The position numbers and the translations under genes are program-made. From Bradyrhizobium sp. dw_411 (GTDB taxonomy: Bacteria > Pseudomonadota > Alphaproteobacteria > Rhizobiales > Xanthobacteraceae), in assembly GCF_018449695.1 (NCBI RefSeq), contig NZ_JAAVUY010000012.1, positions 181,135 to 245,134 on the forward strand: DNA of 64,000 bases, in the 5' to 3' direction. The notes under the pieces were generated by a model. That model ran no database searches and was not told the origin of the DNA. It saw nothing but the letters and a program-made list of their open reading frames with translations. Position 1 is the stretch's first letter; every line of letters starts with the position of its first letter. Positions 42,667-51,199 of the stretch are shown one piece after another.

Positions 42667-44379
42667 ATGGTTGCAGACATCACGGCAGGCGACAAGACGG
42701 ATGATGGTGTTGCGGCCATAACTGCGTTTCCGCGTCATGAGCAGACATTTCCGGCGCTGACGCCGCAGGAAATCGCCCGCATGCGCCGGTTCGGCGAGGA
42801 GCGTCATTACAAAGACGGCGAAAAGCTGTTCGAGACCGGCAAACCCGGACCCGGCATGTTTGTGCTGTTGTCCGGCCATGTCGCGATCACGCAGCGCGAC
42901 GGCCTCGGCCACATCACGCCCGTGATCGATCAGGGGCCGGGGCAGTTTATCGCTGAAATCGGCCAGCTCTCGGGCCGGGTCGCGCTGATCGATGGCCACG
43001 CCGAGGGCGATGTCGAAACGCTCTTGATCCCGCCGGAGCGCCTGCGCGCACTGCTGGTGGCTGAGGCGGATCTCGGCGAGCGCATCATGCGCGCGCTGAT
43101 CCTGCGCCGCGTCAACCTGATCAGGGGCGGCGTTGGCGGCCCGGTGCTGATCGGTCCGTCCTATTCCAGCGGCGTGGTGCGCCTCGACGGATTTCTCACC
43201 CGCAACAGCTACCCACATCATCTGCTCGATCCGGCCACCGATACCGATGCGGCCGAACTGATCGCGCGTTATTCGCCCTCGCCGGGCGATTTGCCGCTGG
43301 TGGTGCTGCCCGACGGCACGGTGCTGCGCAACCCCAGCGAATCCGAACTGGCGCGCGCGATGGGCATGGTGCGCGCCCTTGCCAAGGACAAGGTCTATGA
43401 CGTCGCCGTCGTCGGCAGCGGCCCGGCCGGACTGTCGACCGCGGTCTATGCTGCGTCCGAAGGATTGGCGGTCGCGGTGTGCGATACCAGGGCGTTCGGC
43501 GGCCAGGCCGGAGCCAGCGCACGCATCGAGAACTATCTCGGCTTTCCGACCGGCATTTCCGGACATGCATTGACCGCCCGCGCTTTTAACCAGGCGCAGA
43601 AATTCGGCGCGGATATCATGATCCCGGTCGAGGCCAAGTCGCTCGATTGCTCGCGCAATGACGGTGCCTTCGGCCTGACGCTCGACGACGGCGAGGTATT
43701 GCGCGCGCGCTCGATCGTGGTCGCGAGCGGCGCGCGCTACCGCCGGCCCGAGATCGAGAACCTCGCCGACTTCGAGGGCCGCGGCGTCTGGTATTGGGCC
43801 TCGCCGATCGAGGCGCGGCTGTGCGCCGCGCAGGAAGTCGTGCTGGTCGGCGGCGGCAACTCCGCTGGCCAGGCGGCGGTGTTCCTGTCGAGTCATGCCC
43901 GCAGGGTCCACATGATGATCCGCGGCGGCGGCCTCGGCTCCAGCATGTCGCGCTATTTGATCGAGCGTATCGAGGCCGCGTCGAATATCGAACTCGTGTT
44001 CAATACCGAGGTGGTTGGGCTCGAAGGCACCAAGGACGTTGCGCTGGAGCGCGTGCGCTGGCGCAGCCGGCTATCGGGGGAATGCAGCACCATCGATATC
44101 CGCAATCTGTTCCTGTTCGTGGGCGCCGATCCCGCCACCGGCTGGCTCGATGGCTGCGGCGTGATGGTGGATCGCGGAGGATTCGTGGTGACCGGCGAAC
44201 ACTGCAAAAAGAGCAACGCGGTGGCGTCGCCGTTGGAAACCTCGGTGCCCGGCGTGTTCGCGGTCGGCGATGTGCGTTCGGGTTCGGTCAAGCGGGTCGG
44301 CGGCGCCATTGGCGAGGGTGCGCAGGTGGTGGCGGCGCTGCACGGATTTCTCGGCGATGCCGCCAAGCCGGCGCTTTAG
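42667..44379 (+). CDS. Cyclic-nucleotide-binding domain fused to a thioredoxin-reductase-like flavoprotein
   Basis: The 570-residue product starts with a CRP-type cNMP domain (LFETGKPGPGMFVLLSGHVA, about residues 40-140), then a degenerate glutaredoxin-like linker (LPLVVLPDGTVLRNPSES). A thioredoxin-reductase-like FAD/NAD(P) module with DVAVVGSGPAGLSTAVYAA and EVVLVGGGNSAGQAAVFL follows. The CxxC redox motif of TrxR is missing: the expected position reads VWYWASPIEARLC. GVFAVGDVRSG is the FAD-binding end. Such fusions exist, but the lack of the redox pair leaves the reaction open. ATG 42667 follows GAGACGGA. Confidence 0.85.
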   Translation: MVADITAGDKTDDGVAAITAFPRHEQTFPALTPQEIARMRRFGEERHYKDGEKLFETGKPGPGMFVLLSGHVAITQRDGLGHITPVIDQGPGQFIAEIGQLSGRVALIDGHAEGDVETLLIPPERLRALLVAEADLGERIMRALILRRVNLIRGGVGGPVLIGPSYSSGVVRLDGFLTRNSYPHHLLDPATDTDAAELIARYSPSPGDLPLVVLPDGTVLRNPSESELARAMGMVRALAKDKVYDVAVVGSGPAGLSTAVYAASEGLAVAVCDTRAFGGQAGASARIENYLGFPTGISGHALTARAFNQAQKFGADIMIPVEAKSLDCSRNDGAFGLTLDDGEVLRARSIVVASGARYRRPEIENLADFEGRGVWYWASPIEARLCAAQEVVLVGGGNSAGQAAVFLSSHARRVHMMIRGGGLGSSMSRYLIERIEAASNIELVFNTEVVGLEGTKDVALERVRWRSRLSGECSTIDIRNLFLFVGADPATGWLDGCGVMVDRGGFVVTGEHCKKSNAVASPLETSVPGVFAVGDVRSGSVKRVGGAIGEGAQVVAALHGFLGDAAKPAL

Positions 44380-44466
44380 CGCAAGAATGACACGAGAATG
44401 CGCAAGAAGAATAATTGAGTGTAGTTCAATTCCGCCGGGACAGATCGAACGAAAAGGGGATTGAGG

Positions 44467-44775
44467 ATGTCAAAAGGCTGCACCGACATCGCGGGCATTC
44501 GCGATGTTACGCCGAGCGCGCTCGGTTGCGAGGAATGCCTGAAGAGCGGCAGTGAGTGGCTGCATTTGCGGATCTGCCGCACTTGCGGTCATGTCGGCTG
44601 CTGCGACGATTCGCCCAACACGCATGCCACCAAGCATTTTCACGCCACTGGACATCCGATCATCGAAGGCTACGATCCGCCGGAAGGATGGGGCTGGTGT
44701 TATGTGCACGAAGTCCTGTTCGATTTGTCGAAACGGAAAACGCCGCATAACGGGCCGATCCCGCGTTACTATTGA
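44467..44775 (+). CDS. UBP-type zinc finger protein
   Basis: The 102-residue product is a stand-alone ZnF-UBP domain: SALGCEECLKSGSEWLHLRI, CRTCGHVGCCDDSPNTHATK and HFHATGHPIIEGY carry the zinc cysteines and histidines. Bacterial copies of this domain are of unknown function and often sit beside the cNMP/TrxR-like fusion. The ATG at 44467 is preceded by AAAGGGGA. Probably in one transcript with the upstream flavoprotein gene, about 90 bases away. Confidence 0.85.
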   Translation: MSKGCTDIAGIRDVTPSALGCEECLKSGSEWLHLRICRTCGHVGCCDDSPNTHATKHFHATGHPIIEGYDPPEGWGWCYVHEVLFDLSKRKTPHNGPIPRYY

Positions 44776-44821
44776 AGGCGTTACTATCGAAGCGTGGTTT
44801 TGAGGCGGGAGCGAATATCGG

Positions 44822-45649
44822 ATGGAAAGCAGATTTGCCGACGTTGATGGTGCGAAGCTGCACTATTTGATAGAAGGCAAGGGCGATCCGATCGTGCTGC
44901 TGCATGGCTTCGCCGAAACCAGCCATATGTGGCTGCCGCTGATATCGAAGCTTTCCGATACGCACACCGTGATTGCGCCTGACCTGCGCGGCTTCGGCCA
45001 ATCGTCCGCACCCGCGGACGGATACGCCAAAGCGGCCATGGCGCAGGACATCCATGCGCTAGTGAAAAGTCTCAAATACGAGCGCATCCGCCTGGTCGGC
45101 CACGACATCGGGTTGATGGTCGCCTACGCCTATGCGGCGCAATATCCCGGCGAAGTCGATCGGCTTGTGCTGATGGAAGCGTTCCTTCCGGGCGTCGGCG
45201 ACTGGAATAGCGTCTTCCTGCTGCGCGATCTCTGGCATTTCCATTTCTATGGCAAGACGCCACTGGCGCTGGTCACAGGCCGTGAACGCATTTACCTCGA
45301 ACACTTCTGGAATGATTTTGCCGCCGATCCCGCCAAATCGATCCCGGAAGCCGATCGCGAATTCTATGCCCGCGAATATGCAAAGCCCGGCCACATGGCC
45401 GCCGGGATGGAAGTTTTCCGGGCCTTCCCGGGGGATGCCGGGGACTTCGCAGGATTTGCAAAGACCAAATTGACGATGCCGCTGCTGGTGCTTTCCGGCG
45501 AAAAAGCCGGTGGGCCGTTCCTGATCGAGCAAGGCAAGATGGTGGCAACGGATGTCGAGGGCGTCCTCGTCAAGGGATCAGGCCACTGGTTGATGGAAGA
45601 GGCGCCTGACCAGATCATCCCGAAGCTGGTTGAATTTCTCAAGCGCTAA
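44822..45649 (+). CDS. Alpha/beta hydrolase (epoxide hydrolase/haloacetate dehalogenase type)
   Basis: The 275-residue product has the oxyanion motif LLHGFAETSHMW, the nucleophile aspartate in LVGHDIGLMVAYAYA, and a late histidine in GSGHWLMEEAP. An Asp at the nucleophile elbow points to epoxide hydrolases or dehalogenases, not esterases. Which substrate it uses is unknown. It follows the zinc finger gene by 46 bases. Confidence 0.85.
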   Translation: MESRFADVDGAKLHYLIEGKGDPIVLLHGFAETSHMWLPLISKLSDTHTVIAPDLRGFGQSSAPADGYAKAAMAQDIHALVKSLKYERIRLVGHDIGLMVAYAYAAQYPGEVDRLVLMEAFLPGVGDWNSVFLLRDLWHFHFYGKTPLALVTGRERIYLEHFWNDFAADPAKSIPEADREFYAREYAKPGHMAAGMEVFRAFPGDAGDFAGFAKTKLTMPLLVLSGEKAGGPFLIEQGKMVATDVEGVLVKGSGHWLMEEAPDQIIPKLVEFLKR

Positions 45650-45788
45650 AGCGCCGGCGCGCATTGTGTGACAATCGTGCGAGGCGTCAGGCGATCACTC
45701 AGGGTTGCTCGCCGACAGGCGGCACGCCTGTGGCAATTTCCTCGGAGGAGTCGTAGCATTCACCCGATTTCAGCAGGGGGAGCGCGTC

Positions 45789-46292
45789 ATGGTCTTGGGG
45801 ATGAGTTTAGCTACTTTCACGATGGTTCACGTCGTCATCAGCCTGATCGCTATCGCGTCGGGCTTTGTGGTCCTGTCCGGGTTGCTCGGCTCCAACCGGA
45901 TGGCGGGCATGACCGCGCTGTTCCTGCTCACGACGATCCTGACCAACGCGACGGGTTTTCTGTTTCCATTTGAGAAGCTGCTGCCGTCGCACGTCATCGC
46001 CTTGCTCTCACTGGTGCTGCTGGCGATTGCCTGTATCGCGCTTTACGGCATGAAGCTGTCCGGTGCGTGGCGCTGGATCTATGCGGTGACCGCGCTGCTG
46101 TCGCTTTACTTCAACGTCTTCGTGCTGGTGATCCAGAGCTTCCTCAAGATTCCGGCATTGACGGCGCTGGCGCCGGGTAATCCCCCGGCGGGACCGGTAT
46201 TCGCCGTGGTCCAGGGCGTCGTGCTGGTGTTCTTCATCGTCGTGATCATCGGTGCGATCAGGCGCTTCCGGCCGCTTGTAACTTACGCTTGA
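45789..46292 (+). CDS. Four- or five-helix membrane protein of unknown function
   Basis: The 167-residue product is nearly all hydrophobic: helices around LATFTMVHVVISLIAIASGF, MAGMTALFLLTTILTNATGF, LPSHVIALLSLVLLAIACIA, a further one around WIYAVTALLSLYFNVFVLVI and a C-terminal VVLVFFIVVIIGAI. Histidines face the membrane in the first and third helices. No family recognised. GGGGGAGCGC precedes ATG 45789. It sits between two alpha/beta hydrolase genes. Confidence 0.75.
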   Translation: MVLGMSLATFTMVHVVISLIAIASGFVVLSGLLGSNRMAGMTALFLLTTILTNATGFLFPFEKLLPSHVIALLSLVLLAIACIALYGMKLSGAWRWIYAVTALLSLYFNVFVLVIQSFLKIPALTALAPGNPPAGPVFAVVQGVVLVFFIVVIIGAIRRFRPLVTYA

Positions 46293-46303
46293 TCGTTCGA
46301 CTT

Positions 46304-46344
46304 CGTCATTCCGGGTATACCGCTTTCGCCGTCCCGGAATGACG
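46304..46344. repeat. GTCATTCCGGG hairpin repeat, family C, short copy
   Basis: CGTCATTCCGGG (46304-46315) and CCCGGAATGACG (46333-46344) form a 12-bp stem around 17 bases. Related to 49667-49787 and to a half copy at about 51663. Confidence 0.7.
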
Positions 46345-46377
46345 GATTGAAAATAGTTCGCCCAAAAGGAGTCTCCC

Positions 46378-47202
46378 ATGCCCACAATCCAGACCAAAGA
46401 CGGCGTCGCGATTTACTACAAGGATTGGGGCAAGGGTCAGCCCATTGTGTTCAGCCATGGCTGGCCGTTGTCATCGGATGACTGGGACGCGCAGATGCTC
46501 TTCTTCCTCAATCACGGCTATCGCGTCGTCGCCCATGACCGCCGCGGCCATGGCCGCTCCAGCCAGACCGGTGACGGTCACGACATGGATCATTACGCCG
46601 ATGATCTTGCTGCGGTCACGGCGCATCTCGATCTGAAGAACGCCATTCATGTCGGCCATTCCACCGGCGGCGGCGAGGTGGTGCATTATCTCGCGCGGCA
46701 CGGCGAAAGCCGGGTGGCGAAGGCCGCCATTCTTTGCGCGGTGCCACCGCTGATGGTGAAGACGCCGGCCAACCCCAACGGCCTTCCCAAGGAAGTGTTT
46801 GACGGATTTCAGACCGCGCTGGCCGCCAACCGTTCGCAATTCTATCGCGACGTCGCCTCGGGTCCGTTCTATGGCTACAACCGGCCGGGCGCCAAGGCAT
46901 CAGAGCCCGTGATCCAGAACTGGTGGCGTCAGGGCATGATGGGCGGCGCAAAAGCGCATTACGACGGCATCGTTGCGTTCTCGCAGACTGATTTCACCGA
47001 AGACCTCAAAAAAATCAGCGTGCCCGTGCTGGTGATGCACAGCGAGGACGATCAGATCGTTCCCTATGTCGCGGCGGGGCCGTTATCCGCAAAGCTTTTG
47101 AAGAACGGCACGCTGAAAACCTATAAGGGTTTTCCGCACGGCATGCCGACCACGGAAGCGGCCACAATCAACGCCGACCTGCTGGCCTTCATCAAGGCGT
47201 AA
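46378..47202 (+). CDS. Alpha/beta hydrolase (non-haem chloroperoxidase/esterase type)
   Basis: The 274-residue product has the oxyanion motif FSHGWPLSSDDW, the nucleophile serine in HVGHSTGGGEVVHYLA, the acid in MHSEDDQIVPY, and the histidine in GFPHGMPTTEA. This arrangement is typical of cofactor-free haloperoxidases (perhydrolases) and related esterases. Start MPTIQTKDGVAIYYKDWG after GGAG. It is separated from the membrane protein gene by the family C hairpin. Confidence 0.88.
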   Translation: MPTIQTKDGVAIYYKDWGKGQPIVFSHGWPLSSDDWDAQMLFFLNHGYRVVAHDRRGHGRSSQTGDGHDMDHYADDLAAVTAHLDLKNAIHVGHSTGGGEVVHYLARHGESRVAKAAILCAVPPLMVKTPANPNGLPKEVFDGFQTALAANRSQFYRDVASGPFYGYNRPGAKASEPVIQNWWRQGMMGGAKAHYDGIVAFSQTDFTEDLKKISVPVLVMHSEDDQIVPYVAAGPLSAKLLKNGTLKTYKGFPHGMPTTEAATINADLLAFIKA

Positions 47203-47232
47203 TGCATCGATTCGTTCGCTGGATGCGGGCGA

Positions 47233-47877
47233 TCAATCGAAGATCGCCCGTATCGCGGCGAATGTCCGCTTCACCAGGGCTTCCGGCTTTTCACGCGCGC
47301 CTTCGGCGGTCCAAACTTCGCCGCCGATCCGCATCGCGCCGGTTGCGATCATCGCGACCAGCCGGGCCCCGAGCTTTTCGGTCTTGTGACCCGCGCGCTT
47401 GCCGAGCGCCTCCGCCAGAGCGCGTTCAAGTTTCTCGTATTTGACCTGATCGCGTGCCTGCAAGGCGGGGTTGTCGCATTTAAGCTGCGCCATCGCGATC
47501 GCTTCGCCGGGCTCGAGTTGCCGGACCATCGCGGAAATCGCGTTCTCCGCGGCTGATAGCATGGATTCGCTGGCGGGCCGGGCGGCGACCGCGGCGATTA
47601 ACGCCGCCGTGCTCTCCTCCTGCCAGGCAAACACCACGTCTTCCTTCGACTCAAAATAGTGGAAGAAACTGCGGCGAGATATATCGGCGGCCGCCGCGAT
47701 GTCATCGAGCGTGGTCGCTTCGAAGCCGCGCTCGAGAAACAGCGCCATCGCCGCCCGGGTCAGCCGCTCGCGGGTCTGCTGCCGCTTGCGCGCCCGTAGC
47801 CCCGGGGCGCTCGCGGCCAGTTTTTCCTTTGATATCAGCGGCTTGGGTTTTTTACGCACTTTCGCAATTGACCCCAA
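47233..47877 (-). CDS. TetR family regulator
   Basis: The 214-residue product has a basic N-terminal extension (KVRKKPKPLISKEKLAA) and a TetR helix-turn-helix: RERLTRAAMALFLERGFEAT, then LDDIAAAADISRRSFFHYFE. The C-terminal ligand-binding part is helical. It is divergent from an SDR gene, with two overlapping palindromes in between, which suggests it controls that gene and itself. Confidence 0.88.
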   Translation of the reverse strand: MGSIAKVRKKPKPLISKEKLAASAPGLRARKRQQTRERLTRAAMALFLERGFEATTLDDIAAAADISRRSFFHYFESKEDVVFAWQEESTAALIAAVAARPASESMLSAAENAISAMVRQLEPGEAIAMAQLKCDNPALQARDQVKYEKLERALAEALGKRAGHKTEKLGARLVAMIATGAMRIGGEVWTAEGAREKPEALVKRTFAAIRAIFD

Positions 47878-47889
47878 ATCTTCACCTCT

Positions 47890-47910
47890 TGCAAATTTGC
47901 ACTAAGTGCA
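47890..47910. promoter_or_regulatory. Overlapping palindromes between tetR and SDR genes
   Basis: TGCAAATTTGCA (47890-47901) is a perfect 12-base palindrome and TGCACTAAGTGCA (47898-47910) a 13-base one; they share TGCA. They begin 13 bases upstream of the TetR start, as expected for an autoregulatory operator. Confidence 0.55.
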
Positions 47911-47963
47911 CAGTTAGAGCTGGCGGCCGGTGTCCGCAACGAATCGAGCAGGGAGATATAAGC

Positions 47964-48902
47964 ATGGCCGACTGGAGCACTGCAGACATTCCGCCCCTCA
48001 ACGGCAAAACCGCCGTCATCACCGGCGCCACCGGTGGCCTCGGCTACGAAACCGCGCTGGCGTTGGCCGGTGCCGGCGCCAATGTGGTGCTGACGGGCCG
48101 CAATGAAACCAAGGGCCGCCACGCGCTGCAGGCCATCCGCAGTCAATTTCCGAATGCCGAGATCGCCTACGACACAATCGATCTGGCGAGCCTGGCGTCG
48201 GTGGCGGAGTTTGCCAGCCGCTACGCCGCCGCCCACACCTCGCTCGATCTGCTGGTCAACAATGCGGGCGTGATGGCATTGCCGCAGCGGCAGGTGACGT
48301 CAGACGGTTTCGAGATGCAGCTCGGCACCAATTATCTCGGCCATTATGCGCTCACCGCGCATTTGCTTCCGTTGCTTCGTCAGGGCCGTCAGCCCCGTGT
48401 GGTCAATCTCTCCAGCCTCGCGCATCGCAGCGGCGCGATCAATTTCGGCGATCTGCAAAGCGCGAAATCCTACAGCTCATGGAAGGCGTATTGCCAGTCG
48501 AAGCTGGCGATGCTGATGTTCGCACTTGAGCTGCAGCGTCGCAGCGATGCCGGCGGCTGGGGCTTGATGAGCAATGCCGCGCATCCCGGTTATGCGCGAA
48601 CCGAACTGATCGCCAACGGCCCGGGCGCCAGCGGCCTGTTATGGCAGCTCAGCAAGTCGCTGCAGCCGCTGATGAGCCAGTCGGCCGCCGAAGGCGCGCT
48701 GCCGACGCTGTTTGCCGCGACTTCGCCGGACGCAAAACCCGCAGGCTATTATGGCCCGAACTGGTTCTACGAGTTGAAGGGGCCACCGGTGCCGGCGAAG
48801 ATCATGCCGCAGGCGAAAGACGCAGCTTCAGCAGCGCGGCTGTGGGATGTCTCCGCCGCGCTGACCGGTGTATCGTTCGCTCCGGTCGCAGCCGCCGCCT
48901 GA
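47964..48902 (+). CDS. Short-chain dehydrogenase/reductase
   Basis: The 312-residue product has the cofactor motif VITGATGGLGYE, LLVNNAGVM, catalytic serine in VVNLSSLAHRSG and the YxxxK pair in SWKAYCQSKLAMLMF. This is the retinol dehydrogenase/WWOX-like SDR group; substrate unknown. GGGAG precedes the ATG at 47964. The TetR gene is divergent; a terminator follows at 48909. Confidence 0.9.
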   Translation: MADWSTADIPPLNGKTAVITGATGGLGYETALALAGAGANVVLTGRNETKGRHALQAIRSQFPNAEIAYDTIDLASLASVAEFASRYAAAHTSLDLLVNNAGVMALPQRQVTSDGFEMQLGTNYLGHYALTAHLLPLLRQGRQPRVVNLSSLAHRSGAINFGDLQSAKSYSSWKAYCQSKLAMLMFALELQRRSDAGGWGLMSNAAHPGYARTELIANGPGASGLLWQLSKSLQPLMSQSAAEGALPTLFAATSPDAKPAGYYGPNWFYELKGPPVPAKIMPQAKDAASAARLWDVSAALTGVSFAPVAAAA

Positions 48903-48908
48903 ATGACT

Positions 48909-48942
48909 AGAACCTCCGGGACGGAGGTTCTGGTTCTTTTTT
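48909..48942 (+). terminator. Terminator after the SDR gene
   Basis: Stem AGAACCTCCG (48909-48918) with CGGAGGTTCT (48922-48931), a GGA loop and GGTTCTTTTTT after it. Confidence 0.85.
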
Positions 48943-48992
48943 GACGCGTTTTCTTCACACGAGCCGGTACCCACTTCGCTCGAAAACGCTAT
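48936..48992 (-). repeat. Dispersed repeat, family A, reversed copy
   Basis: TTTTTTGACGCGTTTTCTTC, ACGAGCCGGTACCCACTTCG and CTCGAAAACGCT are the reverse complement of the family core. It overlaps the tail of the SDR terminator and ends 15 bases before the next gene. Confidence 0.75.
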
Positions 48993-49006
48993 GGATGGGA
49001 AATCGC

Positions 49007-49666
49007 ATGAAAGTCATTCTGTTCGGCGCAACAGGAATGGTCGGGCAGGGTGTGCTGCGCGAATGCCTGCTCGATCCCGGCGTCGAAAGCGTGCTCGCGG
49101 TCGGGCGCAGCGCGACCGGGCAGGCCAATCCCAAGCTGCGCGAAATCGTGCACGCCGATTTTTTGGATTTTTCCGGGATCGAATCCCAGCTCGCCGGCTT
49201 CGACGCCTGCTTCTTCTGTCTCGGCGTCTCGTCGCTCGGCATGGATGAAGAGCGCTACCAGCATCTGACCTACGACATCACGATGGCGGCGGCGGCGACG
49301 CTCGCCAGACTCAATTCCGGCATGGTGTTCGTCTATGTCACCGGGCGCGGCACTGACTCCACGGAAAAAGGCTCGCTGATGTGGGCGCGGGTCAAAGGCA
49401 AGACCGAAAACGATCTGCTCAAGCTGCCGTTCAAGGCGGCCTATATGTTTCGCCCGGCGGGAATCCAGCCGCTGCATGGCGTCAAGTCCAAGACCGGCTG
49501 GGTTCAGGCGATTTATGTCGGCACGGCGCCATTGCTATCGCTGCTCAATCGCGTCGCTCCGGCTTACATGACGACATCAGAGCAGGTCGGCCGCGCCATG
49601 ATTGGGGTCGCGCGGGACGGCTATCCGAAGCCGATCCTGGAGAGCGAGGATATCAACGCGGTCTGA
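49007..49666 (+). CDS. NAD(P)-binding Rossmann protein (atypical SDR/epimerase-like)
   Basis: The 219-residue product starts MKVILFGATGMVGQGVLREC, a GxxGxxG nucleotide-binding motif, followed by CFFCLGVSSLGMDEERY and a C-terminal region without a clear YxxxK triad (KGKTENDLLKLPF contains a lysine only). It resembles the HTATIP2/YwnB-type NAD(P)H-binding proteins, which are reductase-like. ATG 49007 is preceded by GGATGGGA. Repeats of families A and C flank it. Confidence 0.82.
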   Translation: MKVILFGATGMVGQGVLRECLLDPGVESVLAVGRSATGQANPKLREIVHADFLDFSGIESQLAGFDACFFCLGVSSLGMDEERYQHLTYDITMAAAATLARLNSGMVFVYVTGRGTDSTEKGSLMWARVKGKTENDLLKLPFKAAYMFRPAGIQPLHGVKSKTGWVQAIYVGTAPLLSLLNRVAPAYMTTSEQVGRAMIGVARDGYPKPILESEDINAV

Positions 49667-49787
49667 GCTGTCATTCCGGGGCACGCGAAGCGTGAGCCTC
49701 GGATGTGCTATCGCATATCGGGTAATCCTGAGGTTATTGGCGCGAGATTCCTGGGTTCAGCCCTGCGGGCGGTCGCGGAATGACAGC
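49667..49787. repeat. 121-base element with 12-base inverted ends, family C
   Basis: GCTGTCATTCCG (49667-49678) and CGGAATGACAGC (49776-49787) are perfect inverted repeats at the ends of a 121-base segment of otherwise unremarkable sequence that includes further small palindromes (CACGCGAAGCGTG). The structure resembles a MITE or a rhizobial palindromic element. Confidence 0.65.
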
Positions 49788-49879
49788 AAACCCATCAAAT
49801 AGCCGCAAATTTCCAAGCTTTTGGCATAGGGCGGTTTGCTCTATATACTTTGTGCATAGCAAAATAAGCAGGTTTTGGC

Positions 49880-51169
49880 ATGGATCGCATTCGTATCGTC
49901 GGCGGCAGCAAACTCAACGGCACCATTCCGATCTCGGGCGCGAAGAATGCGGCGCTGCCCTTGATGATCGCGGGCCTGCTGTCCGAAGAGACGCTGATCC
50001 TCGACAATGTGCCGCGGTTGGCCGACGTGGCCCAATTGCAGCGTATTCTCGGCAATCACGGCGTCGATATCATGTCGGCGGGCAAACGCCCCGGCGCTCA
50101 GGAATATCAGGGCCAGACGCTGCACATTTCGGCGGCTGATATCATTGATACCACCGCGCCCTACGAATTGGTGTCGCGGATGCGCGCCAGTTTCTGGGTG
50201 ATCGCGCCGCTGTTGGCGCGGATGCACGAGGCCAAGGTCTCGCTGCCTGGTGGCTGCGCGATCGGCACCCGGCCGGTCGATCTCCTGATCATGGCGCTGG
50301 AGAAACTCGGCGCCGAGATCGCGATCGACGGCGGCTATGTGATTGCGAAGGCGCCGGGCGGCCTCAAGGGTGCGGCGATCGATTTTCCCAAGGTGACGGT
50401 CAGCGGCACCCATGTCGCGTTGATGGCGGCGACGCTGGCCAAGGGCACCACCGTCATCACCAATGCCGCCTGCGAGCCGGAAATTCTCGATGTCGCCGAT
50501 TGCCTCAACAAGATGGGTGCACGCGTTACCGGCGCCGGTACGCCCCGTATCGTCATTGAAGGCGTCACCAAGCTGCACGGCACGCGGCACACGGTGTTGC
50601 CGGACCGGATCGAAACCGGGACCTATGCGATGGCGGTCGCGATGACCGGTGGCGATGTGCTGCTGGCCGGCGCACGGCCGGAATTGCTGCAATCGGCGCT
50701 CGACGTGCTGACGCAGGCCGGCGCCGTCATCACCGCCAGCAATGAAGGCATTCGGGTTGCCCGCAACGGCGCCGGAATCCAGCCGGTGACGGTTTCGACC
50801 GCGCCGTTCCCGGGTTTCCCGACCGATCTGCAGGCCCAGTTGATGGCGCTGATGGCGTGCGCCAAAGGCTCTTCGCACATCACCGAGACGATTTTCGAAA
50901 ATCGTTTCATGCATGTGCAGGAGCTGGCGCGGTTCGGTGCGCGGATTCATCTCAACGGCGAAACCGCGACCATCGACGGCATCGCGAAGCTGCGCGGCGC
51001 GCCTGTGATGGCGACCGACCTGCGCGCGTCGGTGTCGCTGGTGATCGCGGGCCTCGTCGCCGAAGGCGAGACCATGGTCAACCGCGTCTACCATCTCGAC
51101 CGCGGTTTCGAGCGGCTTGAGGAAAAATTGTCAGGGTGCGGCGCATCCATCGAGCGCATCAGCGACTGA
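49880..51169 (+). CDS. murA: UDP-N-acetylglucosamine 1-carboxyvinyltransferase
   Basis: First committed step of peptidoglycan synthesis: transfers enolpyruvate from PEP to UDP-GlcNAc. The 429-residue product has the N-terminal GGSKLNGTIPISGAKNAALP, the loop cysteine in PGGCAIGTRPVD (C126), the fosfomycin-sensitive residue, and RDRIETGTYAMA-like PDRIETGTYAMA. Start MDRIRIVGGSKL. Alone with its own upstream region; followed 30 bases later by DUF2948. Confidence 0.96.
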   Translation: MDRIRIVGGSKLNGTIPISGAKNAALPLMIAGLLSEETLILDNVPRLADVAQLQRILGNHGVDIMSAGKRPGAQEYQGQTLHISAADIIDTTAPYELVSRMRASFWVIAPLLARMHEAKVSLPGGCAIGTRPVDLLIMALEKLGAEIAIDGGYVIAKAPGGLKGAAIDFPKVTVSGTHVALMAATLAKGTTVITNAACEPEILDVADCLNKMGARVTGAGTPRIVIEGVTKLHGTRHTVLPDRIETGTYAMAVAMTGGDVLLAGARPELLQSALDVLTQAGAVITASNEGIRVARNGAGIQPVTVSTAPFPGFPTDLQAQLMALMACAKGSSHITETIFENRFMHVQELARFGARIHLNGETATIDGIAKLRGAPVMATDLRASVSLVIAGLVAEGETMVNRVYHLDRGFERLEEKLSGCGASIERISD

Positions 51170-51199
51170 GACACGTCAATTGAAATTACAGGTCATGCG

